Source: Jaltomata sinuosa (taxonomy: Eukaryota > Streptophyta > Magnoliopsida > Solanales > Solanaceae). Taken from it: a DNA stretch of 64,000 nt. Below the pieces are notes generated by a model, which saw nothing but the letters and a program-made list of their open reading frames with translations, was not told where the DNA came from and did no database searches. This document shows positions 33,301-45,424 of this stretch, piece after piece (the stretch's first letter is position 1; every line of letters starts with the position of its first letter). A program made the translations under genes and the position numbers. Where the stretch lies: positions 248,001-312,000 of the forward strand of contig QJPP01007248.1 in NCBI GenBank assembly GCA_003996215.1, given 5' to 3'.

Positions 33301-34220
33301 GAGTGGGATGGAATTTGGAGCTTTGGGCTTCGTTTGATTTGCTACTGCCTGTGTTTTGTTGAAGTTGTTATTGTCGTTGAAGCAAAAACGTTAGGGTTCG
33401 TTTGGGTTTTTTGTCAAGAGAAAAATGAAGAAGACGAAGTACAGGGGGATATGGGATGCATTGTACGAGGCGCGTCATTCTCGTACGCTGCGGTCTTTCT
33501 CTTGAATTTGGGATAGAGTGAATACACGTGAGAGAATTTTGAGAGAATATAATTGTTGGTTTATAAGCGTATGTGTATGTTTGTATTGTGAGTGAAGGCT
33601 GATGAGGTGAGGGAATAACAAGGGAAATGGGCCGAGTTATGGGTTTTAAGAGAGTGGGCAGGAAATTTATTTCTGTTGGACTAAGGAAATGGCCGAAATG
33701 GAGAAAAAAATAGATTTAAGGATTTGGCCACATTGCCTTTACAAATGTGGCCAATTTGATTTAAGAATTAACTAATCATTTAAAATATGGCCAAACTGAA
33801 TGAATTAAAGAGTTTAGGCGTAATTGAAGCGGAATGAATTAAATCCTTAATTAATTAAATGAGCTTCTAGATCTAACAATTCCCTTTAATAAATACGTAA
33901 TTAACCCATTTAAAGTCAAAGAATTAATCATATAATTATTTATTGATTTTAGAACAATTTTGAGGAAAACGTAGCATTTTTCAACTTTAAACATGGTTTT
34001 CATTTAAAATAATTTTCAAAATGTTTCTTTCAATTAAAATTTATATACTTCTATATAATTAAATATAGAGCATACATATTTCACCTAAAGTTACTAAATT
34101 ATCCTCAAATTAATTTTAAAAACCTTAAAATCTTATAAAGACAATTAATTCAAAATTGTTTAAAATAGTAGAAGCTCAAAATTAATTATGAATGTGGAGG
34201 ACAAAAATTGGGTGTCAACA
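30393..34220 (-). repeat. Probable 3' LTR of the Tat-type gypsy element
   Basis: On the minus strand the block begins TGTTGACACCCAATTTTTG at 34220 and ends TATGATAAAACA at 30393, a 3.8-kb TG...CA unit. A purine-rich tract (AAAGGGAGGGGCAGT, minus) lies immediately upstream, as expected of a polypurine tract before a 3' LTR. Tat-lineage LTRs are often this long. The small open frames inside, including 33295-33516, show no domain. A matching 5' copy is not present in the window, so the LTR call rests on structure only. Confidence 0.6.
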
Positions 34221-35609
34221 ACTGCCCCTCCCTTTGGATAGGGTGAATGCAAGGAACCTTGGTCAAAGAAAATTAACGTTCTCAATTTTTTCCGATCACA
34301 AATTCATTCTCGAAAGCGATTGATTTTAGCACGAATTTCATGAAATTATTGCTGAACTCTGGTATCGAGTTTCCTACATATCTCAGGTTACATGAGAATT
34401 CATGCCACTTGTAGTTCAAGATGCTCGATTTTACGCATGATTTTTAAAGTATTCCAAACTATTCTGGTTTCAGAGTACGGAGAGACCAGAAAGCTAGGAA
34501 GTAAAATGATTGGGGAGAGTTTGGAATGCAGTGAGTTTTCAACAAAGAGCCCGCCTACATATTTCGAGACTCAAGAAATCAGGCTGCTTATAGTACGACT
34601 CAATCGATGGAAAAGGTAGTCTTTATGTTAAGACAACCTTTGTCTCGGGATGAGTGACAAGTAATTGAGTTATGGAAAAGAGGCTTGCAACCTCTTAACC
34701 ATGAATGTGGTGCACTTCACATCCATAGGTAAGATTTTATCTGGACATAATTTTCAAAGCTCTAGGTGTTTGTCACCCGGATTTGAATAGAAGGGATATT
34801 GCTTCCGGTGTAAATTTGAAAAATACTCTGGATGCGAAACTGAACCCAATAAGAAAATACCCACATGCCTTTTGATAGGGGTGTGATTTGATGGTGGTGG
34901 AAGTAGTCCCTCAGCTCACGTCCAAATAGTTTGATATTTCTCCTCGAACTATGTACCAGTTCACTGCTAAGAAAAAGTTCCACATTGTGCTATATCCTTT
35001 TCGAAGTCGTCCACACCTGTGGTTTTGTTTTGAGAATTTTCATCCTCTCAGATGCTCTCAGAAATATCTCAAAACAAGATGGTTAGTGGTAACATAATTC
35101 ATTAAGGAGGGATAGTTTCTTTGTTGTACCTCCTCCTCGGACTATGACTCAATCTATTAGGAATAAAATCCATGTTGCGCCATGCCCTCTTGGTGTAATT
35201 TGCACTTGTGATTCTGGTTTGAGATTTTCATCCATCTTGGATGCTATCGGCAACATCTTAATATAAGATTGTCAGTAGTAAATTAATTCAACAAAAGGAT
35301 TATCTTTTTACCTGGTCTTCGTACCTGTCGATGACATGACGATTTCCATGACGACATAGACATAGCATCCCTCTTGACTATCAGGTATGATTGCCTTCGT
35401 GGCGGTTGAACGTGATGATTAGTTGAATATGATGACCTTCTGTGCCTTTGGATATAACTAGTCTCTGAATGTAATGACCTTCTTAGCCATTGAGTACGAC
35501 GGTCTTTGTAACCGCTCGTAATAGTTTCTGATATGATAGCCTTCTTGGCTATTAGTGACAATCTTTACGTACGACATCGGGTAAGTCTTGTGCGTCATAT
35601 GTATCGATG

Positions 35610-36185
35610 CGACTTATAGATATTCCTTAAATTGTTAAGCGTCAGGTAATCTCGCACATCATCCGACTTTGGATAGAGGCAACTTACATATGTCCCTCGA
35701 ATTGTCAGCTTTTAAATAATCTTGCACATCATCCGACTTTGGATAGAGGCGGCATACAGATAACCTTTTGAATTACCAGTATTTTGGGTAATCCTGCACT
35801 TTTATCCGATTTTGGATGTAATGTGACTTACAGATTTCCCTTGAATTGTTAGTCTTTAGGTAACCCTGCACAATATTAACGTGGATATGTCGTGGCTTAT
35901 AAATAACCCTCAGACTATCAATTTTTGGTAGTCTTGCACTTTTATCCAATTTTGAATATTATTGCGACTTGCGAATTACCCTTGGACTACCAACTCTTGG
36001 GTGATATTGCACACTATCCAGTTTCAGATATCGCTGCTTCTTATAGATAACTCTTGGTCTGTCCAATTTGGGCAATCTTGCACACTATCCAATTTTGGAC
36101 ATTATTGTGGCTTACAGACGACCTTTGGCCTACCAGTTTTAGGAAATCCAGTTCATCATCCGATTTTGGATGGCGTCTTATAGAT
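35610..36185. repeat. Tandem repeats, unit about 78 bp
   Basis: About seven or eight diverged units with the order CTTACAGAT.ACCCTTGGACT, ACCAGT.TTTGGGTAATC, TTGCACACTATCCGATTTTG and GATATTATTGTGG. They are part of the 3' region of the Tat-type element. Confidence 0.8.
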
Positions 36186-36590
36186 CTACCTCGGACAATA
36201 CACGTTCTTCAAACATGCTAGCAGGCGTCATTTGATTTTTGAGGTGACAAAAGCCTTTGTCACATGATCAAATATAAATGCCTCTTTCGAACATACTGGT
36301 ATCCTCAACATCAGACTCTGTCGTCTCTACGCTGTATTGGATACAAATGTGTTCAATGCTAGACTCTGTCAACTCTTCGTGAAAATAAGTATGCATGCAT
36401 GAATATACTCAATGTCAAACTCTGTCGTCTCCATGCTATATTGGACATAAATGCTATTGAGTCGATCCTGCATATCAAATGTGACTTAGGGATGCCTTTG
36501 GATGTCATCCTCTTTGAAACCGGCTGGTAGAGGGACATAATCTTCACAAAAAATATATATTTGCGGTATTTTATGATGATGGTCCTATCG

Positions 36591-36690
36591 ACATGGTCCT
36601 CGTGACATGGTCCTCACGACATGGTCCTCTCGACATAGTCCTTGCGACATGGTTCTCTCGACATGGTCCTCTCGACATGATTCCTGTGAT
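36591..36690. repeat. 14-bp tandem repeat (GACATGGTCCTCTC)
   Basis: Seven near-perfect head-to-tail copies of a 14-bp unit, GACATGGTCCTC followed by a variable dinucleotide, followed by an irregular ATGATGCAATATGG-type low-complexity stretch to about 36860. The minus-strand open frames across it are repeat artefacts. Confidence 0.85.
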
Positions 36691-38674
36691 ATGATGCTAT
36701 TGAATACAATGCAACATGACATAATATGATGCAATATAATACAATGCCATATAATGCAGTATGATGCAATATGGTGCAACACAATATAAGGCAATGCGAC
36801 AAGATGCAATATGAATGCATAATATAATGTAATATAGCGTTGTATGATGCAATGGCCCATAGGGAAGTCGTATAAAACATCACCTTCACCTTTGTTGATG
36901 CACCGACTTCTACTTTTGTACCTGCTCTTAAGGTAAACAATTAGCAACCATAGCATCGTTCTTACTGGCGATCGTAGTCAATAACCGGTAAAAGTTTAAA
37001 AAGAAATCATTCATAACGATAATCAGAAATAACTTTGTCTGTAATTATCATCCTCTTCTCGAGGTGGGCAGACCAACAAGAGGTTATTTTGAATGTGAAT
37101 GAAATGATTTTCAACCCATATTCGGGGACAACTACAAATACCATTTCTGAACATCGTTTATTCGTGGTGATTTTTGATTTTCTGGGGATTTGTGGAGGAT
37201 GTCATCGATTTATCACTTGGTGCTCTGATTTTGACGCCGGTGTGTCTGACTTCTCTGCATGTATCTGTATTTCAAGACAAACAATTAGTTGACACAATAT
37301 CACTTTCACCATTTTTAGGGGCGACTATAGCATCCTGATCTGCTGGGGATTCGAGGATGTTGGTGATCTCTCCTTATCTAGTAGTTCTTGCAAACTACAA
37401 AAGAACTCGTCCATTTTAGGAGCCTTCGCCTCTTTCGGCTTCTTTCTTATTTTGGCTTTTCTTGCCAAATTTAGGGAATTTGGTCTTGTTGTGTTACTTT
37501 GAATACGTTGGACAACGGAGACCTTTACTAATCTCTAACACTTTCTTAGGATAACCTGCATCCACTGAAAAATTGTTATTTTTTAGCAAAACTGATCTGT
37601 GTCGACCGCCTTTGATCTTTGCTCCTTGCTTTGTCATCTCAGGATATCTATCGTCTTTGAGCGTCTGTCATCCTCGACTTCCCGTGTCATAGTAGACGTA
37701 AGACAAAGTCAAATTTTAAAAGGAGAAAATTAACTTGTAAAAATCTTTTCAAAAGTAAGTTTGAAAATACTAAATTTGAAAATTTAATTTAGGAAAATCT
37801 TTGCCAGTCTCATCATGTCATGCACTAGCTCGACGAACATCTTTCACTCGAGGTCTGACATATCTGACATATTATTGGCGAGTTCTAGAGATGCTTTATT
37901 ATCCTAGCTGGGGAATTTGGAGATTGTCTTTCGAGAAATCTATCATAGCTGAGGATTAGTCTGTCTTGGACTTTGTCACAACTGGAAACTTCTGAAGTAG
38001 ACTCTGATCTCTTGGTGCTGGGGAATTCTTCGGAGCTTGTTTTTTGAATTTTCAAATGAAGCTTGGTAGAAATTTTGAGGTCTTCCTCAAAATTTCTGCC
38101 CCAGTTAAAGATATCTTGATGAATCTCATCCTGTTGATAAGAGATTTGACACTCTACAGGGATTATGAAATCCTTCTCAAAATTTATTTCAGTTGCTCCT
38201 TGGCACGATTTGAATTCTGCTTTGTCAGAGAAAGATCTTCGACTTCTGAATTTTTGAGATTCCTTTCTCAAAAATTCTTCCCCTGTTTTTATTTTCTGGG
38301 TAATATGACCGAGCCGTTGTGGCACCTAAGTATCCCGTTGAAGCAGGAATTAGGTAAAACATAGTTCTCACACTTGTAATGGGAGAAAAATTGGAAATAA
38401 ATAAGAGGGTGACCGAAGCCGACAAAGGCCGCCTACGTATCTCATTCTTTGAGAATTCAGGTCAAACATAGTTCATAATAAAAAAGGGAAAGATAATTTT
38501 TTCTAAGGGGTTGACCGAAGTCGACATAGGCCTCTTATGTATGTCATTCTAGAGAATTCAGGTCAAACACAGTTCGTACAAAGAGAATAGGAAAATTTAA
38601 GCTATTACACAGCATAAAACAATTATAATTAGAAAATGCGATTATAGGGAAAGAAATAAAAGAAAAACTCATCT

Positions 38675-39610
38675 TCAGGCATAGTATCTCTTCACATCAT
38701 CGAAGTTTATCGGTTTGGGCCACACCTGGCCATCCATCTCAGACAAAATCAAGGCTCCACCCGATAACACTTTGTGGACGACATATGGTCCCTGCCAATT
38801 TAGTGCAAACTTTTCTTTGTATTCTTTTTGATGAGGGAAAATGCGCTTAAGGACCAACTGTCCTATGGCCAACATACGAGCTCTTACCCTCTTGTTGAAT
38901 ACATGAATTATTCATTGCTGGTGTAATTGACCATGGCATATGACACTCATCCTTTTCTCATCAATCAACACGAGTTGTTCATAACGGGTGCGAACCCACT
39001 CTTCATTGCTCAGCCTGGCTTCTTGAATGATTCTTAGGGAGGGTATTTTGACTTCAGCGAGTATCACTGCTTCTGACCCATAGACTAACGCATAAGGAGT
39101 TGCCCCAGTTGATGTTCTGATGGTCATACAGTATCCCAATAAAGCATAAGGCAACATCTTATGCCAGGATCGGTGATTATCGACCATCTTTCTTAAAATC
39201 TTCCTGATATTCTTGTTGGTAACTTCTACAACTCCATTCATTTGCGGACGATATGCGATTGAATTCCAGTGAGTGATCTTGAATTGCTTACATATCTCTC
39301 TTATCAAGTGACTATTCAGATTCGCTCCATTGTCCATGATGATTGACTCGGGGATTCTGAATTGGCAAATCAAATTATTTTTGACAAAATCAGCTACAAC
39401 TTTCTTGGTCACATATTTGTAAGAAGCAGCTTCCACCTACTTGGTAAAGTAGTCAATAACAACCAAAATAAATCTATGTCCATTTAAGGCAAGGCGACTC
39501 GATTGGACCAATGACATCCATGCCCCAAGCTAAAAAGAGCCAAGGTGAGCTCATAACATGAAGATCGCTAGGCGGCACTCGAATCAAATCTCTGTGGATC
39601 TAGAACTTGT
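38675..39610 (-). pseudogene. Tat integrase (broken)
   Basis: The core begins VIDYFTK followed by a TAG at the expected Trp, just before 39436. The second catalytic Asp is in IIMDNGANLNS and the Glu in MNGVVEVTNKN, so all three acidic positions can be read. Further text YALLGYCMTIRTSTGATPY and YGSEAVILAEV is diagnostic of gypsy integrase. The frame stops near 38912 and the C-terminal part resumes at 38875-38675 (FPHQKEYKEKFALNWQGPYV). It would insert element DNA into the host genome. Confidence 0.85.
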
Positions 39611-40442
39611 GACACTTCTGTACGGACTTGCTACAATCATTTTCCATGTTCATCCAAAAGTATTTGGCTCGCAAGATCTTCTTGGCTAAGGTGAATCCAT
39701 TTATATGAGGTCCACACACTCTGGCATGTACTTCTTCTAGCAATTTTGTGGCTTCAACCGAGTCCACACATCTCAATAATCCTAGATCTGGAGTCCTCCT
39801 ATAAAGGATTTCTCCATTTAAGAAAAAGTTATTAGCCATCCGGTGAATCTTCTTCTTTTGATTAGCTATCACATCTTCTGGGTAGATCCTGCCTTCTAGA
39901 TATATCTTGATATCACAATACCATGGCTTTCCATCTAGTTCTACTTCAACTTGTGCATAATATACAGGTTGCTCTTTCAAATCTATCACCAACATATCGA
40001 TGTAATTCTGGTCGAGATGCTGAATCATGAAGGATATGGTAGCTAAAGCATCGGCAAACTCATTCTGAATCCTCAGAGTATGCTTGAACTTGATCTTTCT
40101 GAACCTTTTACACAACTTTCGTACCAGTTTTACATACAACATAATCTTGGGGTTCTTCATGGCCCATTCACCTTGGTCTTAGTGAATTAGCAAATCAAAG
40201 TCACGCATGACCAAGAGTTCTTGAATATCCATATCAATGGCTAATTGAATGCCGAGAATACAAGCTTCATATTCGTCCATGTTATTCATGCATGGAAAAT
40301 AGAGTTTGGCTGTCACCGGATAATATTGACCAGTTTCAGATACCAAGACTGCTTTAATGCCTGAACCTTTGAAATTGACTGCTCCATCGAAGAACAATCT
40401 CCAACCAGGGTATGCTTCTGCAATATCTTTTCCTATGAACAA
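39600..40442 (-). pseudogene. Tat second (archaeal-type) RNase H and integrase zinc region
   Basis: GWRLFFDGAVNFKGSG and MDEYEACILG mark the extra RNase H that Tat elements carry between RNase H and integrase; Asp and Glu are present. A stop falls at 40179-40181. The next frame (40160-39600) continues with PWYCDIKIYLEGRIYP and the HHCC-type zinc region with HARVCGPHINGF and CSKSVQKC. This second RNase H is what places the element in Tat. Confidence 0.85.
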
Positions 40443-40466
40443 AATCTCTTCATCTGAGAAGTAAGT

Positions 40467-41187
40467 TCAGAGTGGTTCATAATCTTCATCAATCAGATTT
40501 TCTGCTAAATGATCCGCTAAGGCCTGTCCCTTGATTGCTTTCTGAGTTACATATACAATGTCAAACTCACTTAACAACATTTTCCATTTGGCCAATTTCC
40601 CCGTAAGCATTGCCTTTCGGAATATGTACTTCAGAGTGTCCATTCTGGAAATGAGATACATCGTGTAGGATAACAAATAATGTCTCAATTTCTGGGCAAC
40701 GCAATTCAAAGCACAACAAGTCTTTTCCAACAAAGTATAACGAGCCTCATATGGAGTGAACTTCTTGCTCAGGTAATAGATTGCATGTTCTTTCTTCTCA
40801 TTCTCATCATGTTGCCCCAAGACACATCCGAAGGCATTTTTCGAGACTGACAAAATATAGCAACAATGGACCCTCTTCTCTTGGAGGAACTAATACCGGT
40901 GGACTAGATAAATAATTCTTGATACGGTCAAAATCTTGCTGACACTCCTCGGTCCAGTTGGTTGGTGCATCCTTCTTCAGCCACTTGAAGATAGGTTCAC
41001 AAATAACCGTTGACTGGGCTATGAACCAGCTAATATAATTCAACCTCCTCAAGAAACTTATGACTTCTTTCTTGGTCTTTGGGGGAGGCAACTCCTGAAT
41101 TGCTTTAATCTTCAAAAGGGTTAAGCTCGATGCCCCTCTTACTGACCACAAAGCCCAACAGCTTGCCAGCTGGTACCCCGAAAGCAT
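40467..41187 (-). pseudogene. Tat RNase H (broken)
   Basis: The connection region ELPPPKTKKEVISFLRRLNY is followed by RNase H text KNAFGCVLGQHDE, AIYYLSKKFTPYEARYTLLE and KLAKWKMLLSEFDI. A frameshift near 40830 separates the connection from the RNase H frame. The acidic residue expected before NAFGCVLG reads Lys here, so activity would probably be lost even without the frameshift. Confidence 0.83.
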
Positions 41188-41218
41188 ATTTGGAGGGGTT
41201 TAACTTTAGATTGTATTT

Positions 41219-42187
41219 CTATAGGCGATCAAAGAACTTCCTTAAATGAGTCAAGTGGTTCGAACTCTCGCGGGATTTGATAATCACATCATCCACGTAC
41301 ACTTCAATCTCTTTGTGAATCATGTCATGGAATAGGGCTGTCATGGCTCTCATATATGTGGCACCTACATTTCTAAGACCAAACGGCACCACCCGATAAT
41401 GATAAATTCCCCAAGGTATAATAAAGGACATTTTCTCCGCGTCTTCTTCATCCATTAAGATCTGGTGGTACCCAGCAAAACAATCTACAAATGACTGCAT
41501 CTCATGCTTCACGCAATTATCTATAAGGATATGGCTATTGGGCAATAGAAAGTTATCCTTGGGACTAACCTTGTTCAGGTCTCGATAGTCGATGCAGATC
41601 CTAATCTTCCCATCCTTCTTGGGTACCGGGACAATGTTAGCCAACCAAGTTGGATACTTCGTGACTTCTACCACTCCAGATTGTATCTATTTGGTAACTT
41701 CTTCCTTAATCTTCAAACTCAGATCAGACTTGAACTTTTTGATCTTCTGTTTAATCGGATCAAACGCTGGATTGATAGGAAACTTGTGGGATACTATGTC
41801 TGTGCTTATACCTGGCATGTCACTATAGGCCTAAGCGAATATGTCAATGTGCTCTTGGAGCAATCTGATGAGCTCTCTCTTCTGTGCTTCAGTCAGGTGG
41901 ACACTGATTCTAGTTTTTTTGACCTCTTCGCCTCCCCCTAGGTTGACCATCTCAATTTCCTCTAGGTTGGGCTTTTCTTGGTTTTCAAAATCTTTTAGTT
42001 CCTCTGTCAATTGTTCAGGAACCATAGTTTCTTCATCATATTCTTCAAAATCATCGTCATCTATCTCAATTTGTTCATTAAGCTCTTGACATGACATCTC
42101 ATTGGAAAGTTTTAACTTATTATTACTGAAATAAAAACAAAATGAGTTAGATAATAACAAGTAAACATAAATAAAAATGAACGACAA
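41219..42187 (-). pseudogene. Tat reverse transcriptase (broken)
   Basis: The RT starts after LTEAQKRELIRLLQEH, with a stop at about 41831. The core carries VPKKDGKIRICIDYRDLNK, FVDCFAGYHQILMDEEDAEK and the catalytic EVYVDDVIIKSR near 41280-41310. Another stop lies near 41675-41680, before the VVEVTKYPTWLANIV segment. The upstream acidic region (EIDDDDFEEYDEE) is typical of the protease-RT spacer in Tat elements. Confidence 0.87.
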
Positions 42188-42589
42188 GTTTTTGAGATAG
42201 AAGGCTTTTCATTGAAATCTGGAAATATTTATAAACTATGGCTATAACCCCCGTGAATACAGGTTCATGCCTTTTGGAAAGCAGTAAAAAAGTACGAGGA
42301 ATATAAAAAACATAAAGGGTGAGTCACAGTGCCTCATCCAGACCATCACCAATTTTTAGTTAAAATGAAGTCTTTGTCTACACAGACAAATGGAGAGTCA
42401 TGAGAGGAGTCGCGGCCCAGTTCTGTAACTCTTCGCCAGGCCTAGCATCCCTGATCATGGCTGCATCGGGGATTTCTTCTGTTATAGCATCGCACTCCTC
42501 GAACAGCTCTCCCATTCCATCATCTAACCCACTGCTTGGGGGACCAATATGCACTGGGAATGACTGATATAGGTGAGGTAGCAGCTTTA

Positions 42590-43223
42590 GCAATCCCTAC
42601 TGCTTCTTTTCTTTGATTTCCGCCTTTTCTTCTTGAACCATATACCCCAACGTGCCTGGTCAGCTATCCAGGAATGTTTATTGGCTCAGTCACAACGTCA
42701 TAGTTCTTGCCCAACTCAAAGCCTGGCTCATATCCACTTCTCAACATCGTGGTCGCGAGCATCTTATAGATAAGTGGCATTGGAATTTGAGGAGCAAGAT
42801 CCTCTTCGGTGGCGTTGACAATCTCTATGGTGTAGAAGTTGCTTATCCTCGGTACTTCTTTGATTATGGGGACAAAACCATTAGGACGGCTTAGGTGACT
42901 CCCCTTACCATGAATTACAACCTCATGATCTTCCCAGACAAACTTCACCATCTGATGCAAAGTCGACATCATAGCTCCAGCTTCGTGGATCCATGGCCTC
43001 CCCAAAAGCAAGTTATAACTGGTGGTAATGTCCATGACCTAAAATTCTATGCAGAACTTAGCGGGCCTATTTGGATGTACATGCTGACTTCTTCGATAGT
43101 GTCCCTTTATCCTCTATCAAAGGCTCTCACGTTGACCCTGCTCTAGTGAATCTTCCCCAAATCATAATCTAATTGAGTAAGTGTGGACAATGAATAGATA
43201 TTCAGCCCTGACCCATCATCAAT
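42590..43223 (-). pseudogene. Tat protease region (broken)
   Basis: The minus strand reads IDDGSGLNIYSLSTLTQL in the spot of the Tat aspartic-protease motif, followed by stops. YNLLLGRPWIHEAGAM and LHQMVKFVWEDHEVV follow at 43035-42900, matching the C-terminal protease region. The domain is interrupted by at least two stop codons around 43040-43150. Confidence 0.7.
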
Positions 43224-45420
43224 CTACACCCTATTCACGATCTTCTCTTGAATCTTGATAGTGATGTGTGAATCTTTATTGTGTATCATGCCTTCAAAAG
43301 CCAAATCGTTGTCACTAAAGCAAATGCGGTGGCGCCCTAAGACTCGACTTACCATGGCAATCAGATTTTCCGCACTCGTACCTGTCGGCACATAGGCTTC
43401 CTTTAGGACTTTGAGCAATGCCTGCCTGTGGTATTGGGAACTCATGAGTAATGCCCAAATAGAGATTTTGGCAGGGGTCTTTTCCAGATGCTTCACGATC
43501 GAATACTCTTTCGATTGCATCCTCCTCCAGAACTCTTCCACTTCCCCCTTTGTGATTGGCCTCTTTTGTTGATCCTTCTTGTAAGTATCATTAACCAGAT
43601 CATCGGGGGATATAACATCTTCCTGACCTTGTCATACCATGGGCTGCGTCAGCCTCGACTACAAATTTCTCTTTTGCTGGTACTAGAGCAAAAGCTTGCT
43701 GAGGTGCGGCTAATACAATGAATTGCGGTTTCTCAACGATTCTCAGGGCATCCATAACTTTCTCCAATTCTTCTGCCTTTTTGGGACTGGATGGAACTAT
43801 GGATTTACTCACAACCCATTCTTCGTATACCTCTATCATATTTATAGTGGCTCCCCCGTGATTTAGGAGCGGGTTGTTATTAATATTTGGTGGCACCGTC
43901 TGCAGTGTGATTACCCTTTGATCAATCAAATCCTGAATTTTGTACCTCAGGTTAATGCAATCTTCGATATCGTTCCCGGATCCTTCGGAATGATAAGCAT
44001 AATGTCTATTAGCCTTGAAGAAATGAGAATCTGTGTTTGCAGGTTTGGGCTGAATAGGCTGGATAAATCCGGCAGCCTTTAATCTTTTGTACAACTGAGT
44101 TCTAGTTTCAGCTAGTTGGGTAAAATTCCGAGTAACTTTCCTTTCCAAATTTGGACGGGGAAGATTGTTAGTTTGATTCTCTGATACGCGGGGAAGTTTG
44201 GGGGAGGAGCTTGGTAGGTGGGCTGCACATTTGGTTGTGGATCTTGGTAAATGGGCTGCATATTCGATTGTGGAGCTTGGTAAATGGGCAGAGTATAGAA
44301 TACTGGTTGAGGATTTTGTGGAGTGGGGGAAGGTGTTGTTGGAACAAGTGATTTTTTATAGTTGTCTCCAAAGGGTTTTTTAGGTTTTGTGTTAGCAATG
44401 GAGGATACTGAAGATACCTCTTCCCTTTTTTCTTGGGAAATCCTACCGATCCCGAGGCTGCTGAGGCCTTAGTACTCTTGCCACCCCAAGGCCTTCTTCG
44501 ATAATTTTACCAATCTTAACTAGGTCGGTGAACTTTGCTTTAATTGCTGATATCATTTTGTCATAGAACTCCAATTCTTGAGAGCACATAAACACCACGC
44601 TGATCTCTTCTTCGGTCATGGGAGGATGAACTCTCACTGCCTCCTTTATCCATCGTTAGGCATAATCTTAGAAGTCCTCATTTGACTTTTGTTTGATATG
44701 ACCTAAAGAGTATCGATCCGGGATAACTTTTACATTATATGCGAACCTCTGAGCGAAGTCTTTGGCCAGATCACTCCATCTAGACCACTTCTTCAATTCT
44801 TGAGAAGTGAACCATTCTAAAGCTCTCCGCTCAGACTTCGACTGAACAACCTCATTAACAGGGCATTGTTCTTCTTGGCACCGACCATTTGGTCACAATA
44901 GCTTCTTAAATGGGCCTCAAGATTCCCAACACCGTTGACGGTCTCATACTTGGGAATCTTGAATCCGTTTGGCAGGTCCATCTCCAGATGGATACAAAGA
45001 TCATCGTAGTCATTGCCCTTCTCATAAGATGAGCCTCAGAACTCTCTAATCCTGGCTATTTCCTCTTTCATCTGCGCCATGTCATGATCATGCTTCTTCT
45101 TTGTGGCCCTTAGTTCCTTCTCCTTTTCCTCGTAGTGGTCAAGCTCGGGGCTTTCTGGGAAGGCGGTATATGGCTCTACCATAGCATGGAAGGTAGGAGG
45201 TGGCATATTCTGGACATGTGGAGGCTGGACATATGGAATGGCATTTGGGTATGTGGAGGTATAGTTGTGCTGGTTAGTGATATTAGGATGGTTATTCTGG
45301 GAATTGTAGGTGTTTGGTGGCGTATTTTGGTAGTTTGGAGGGAGGTTTTGTGGGTTTTAGGGACTTGGGTTGTTGTTTTGGTTAGTGTACTGGATAGGAG
45401 GAGTGTGGATTTGATATAAA
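43224..45420 (-). pseudogene. Tat gag (broken)
   Basis: Starting from the N-terminal side, the region is rich in Asn/Pro/Gln (about 45420-45150). FYDKMISAIKAKFTDLVKIG at 44565-44506 is the conserved gag segment. A Pro/Thr/Gln linker follows, then HYAYHSEGSGNDIEDC with LRYKIQDLIDQ (a CCHC-like block where the first Cys is replaced by His) at about 44005-43910. The KTPAKISIWALLMSSQYHR part at 43486-43430 leads to the protease. Frames change at several points. Confidence 0.8.
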
Positions 45421-45424
45421 GATC

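Larger units (their letters stand above)
34221..38674 (-). other. Repeat-rich 3' non-coding region of the Tat-type element
   Basis: Lies between the end of the integrase frame and the putative 3' LTR. On the minus strand it contains duplicated GAATTCAGGTCAAAC-type text in antisense (38460 and 38560), a pair of similar blocks near 34990-35280 (GGTTTGAGATTTTCATCC), the 78-bp array at 35610-36185, and the 14-bp array at 36591-36690. Long repeat-bearing stretches after pol are usual in Tat/Ogre elements. Open frames such as 37885-38325 have no domain. Confidence 0.55.

Noticed and set aside
33295..33516. 73-codon plus frame inside the 3.8-kb LTR block
   Set aside because: No domain, opposite to the element's sense strand, and inside an LTR-like unit.
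36591..36690. Short regular repeats considered as a CRISPR-like array
   Set aside because: There are no spacers between units, and the genome is eukaryotic; it is a plain minisatellite.
36585..36956. 123- and 108-codon minus frames with repeated SREPCRED-like text
   Set aside because: They are translations of the 14-bp tandem repeat; a 14-bp unit does not keep frame from copy to copy, and no such protein family is known to me.
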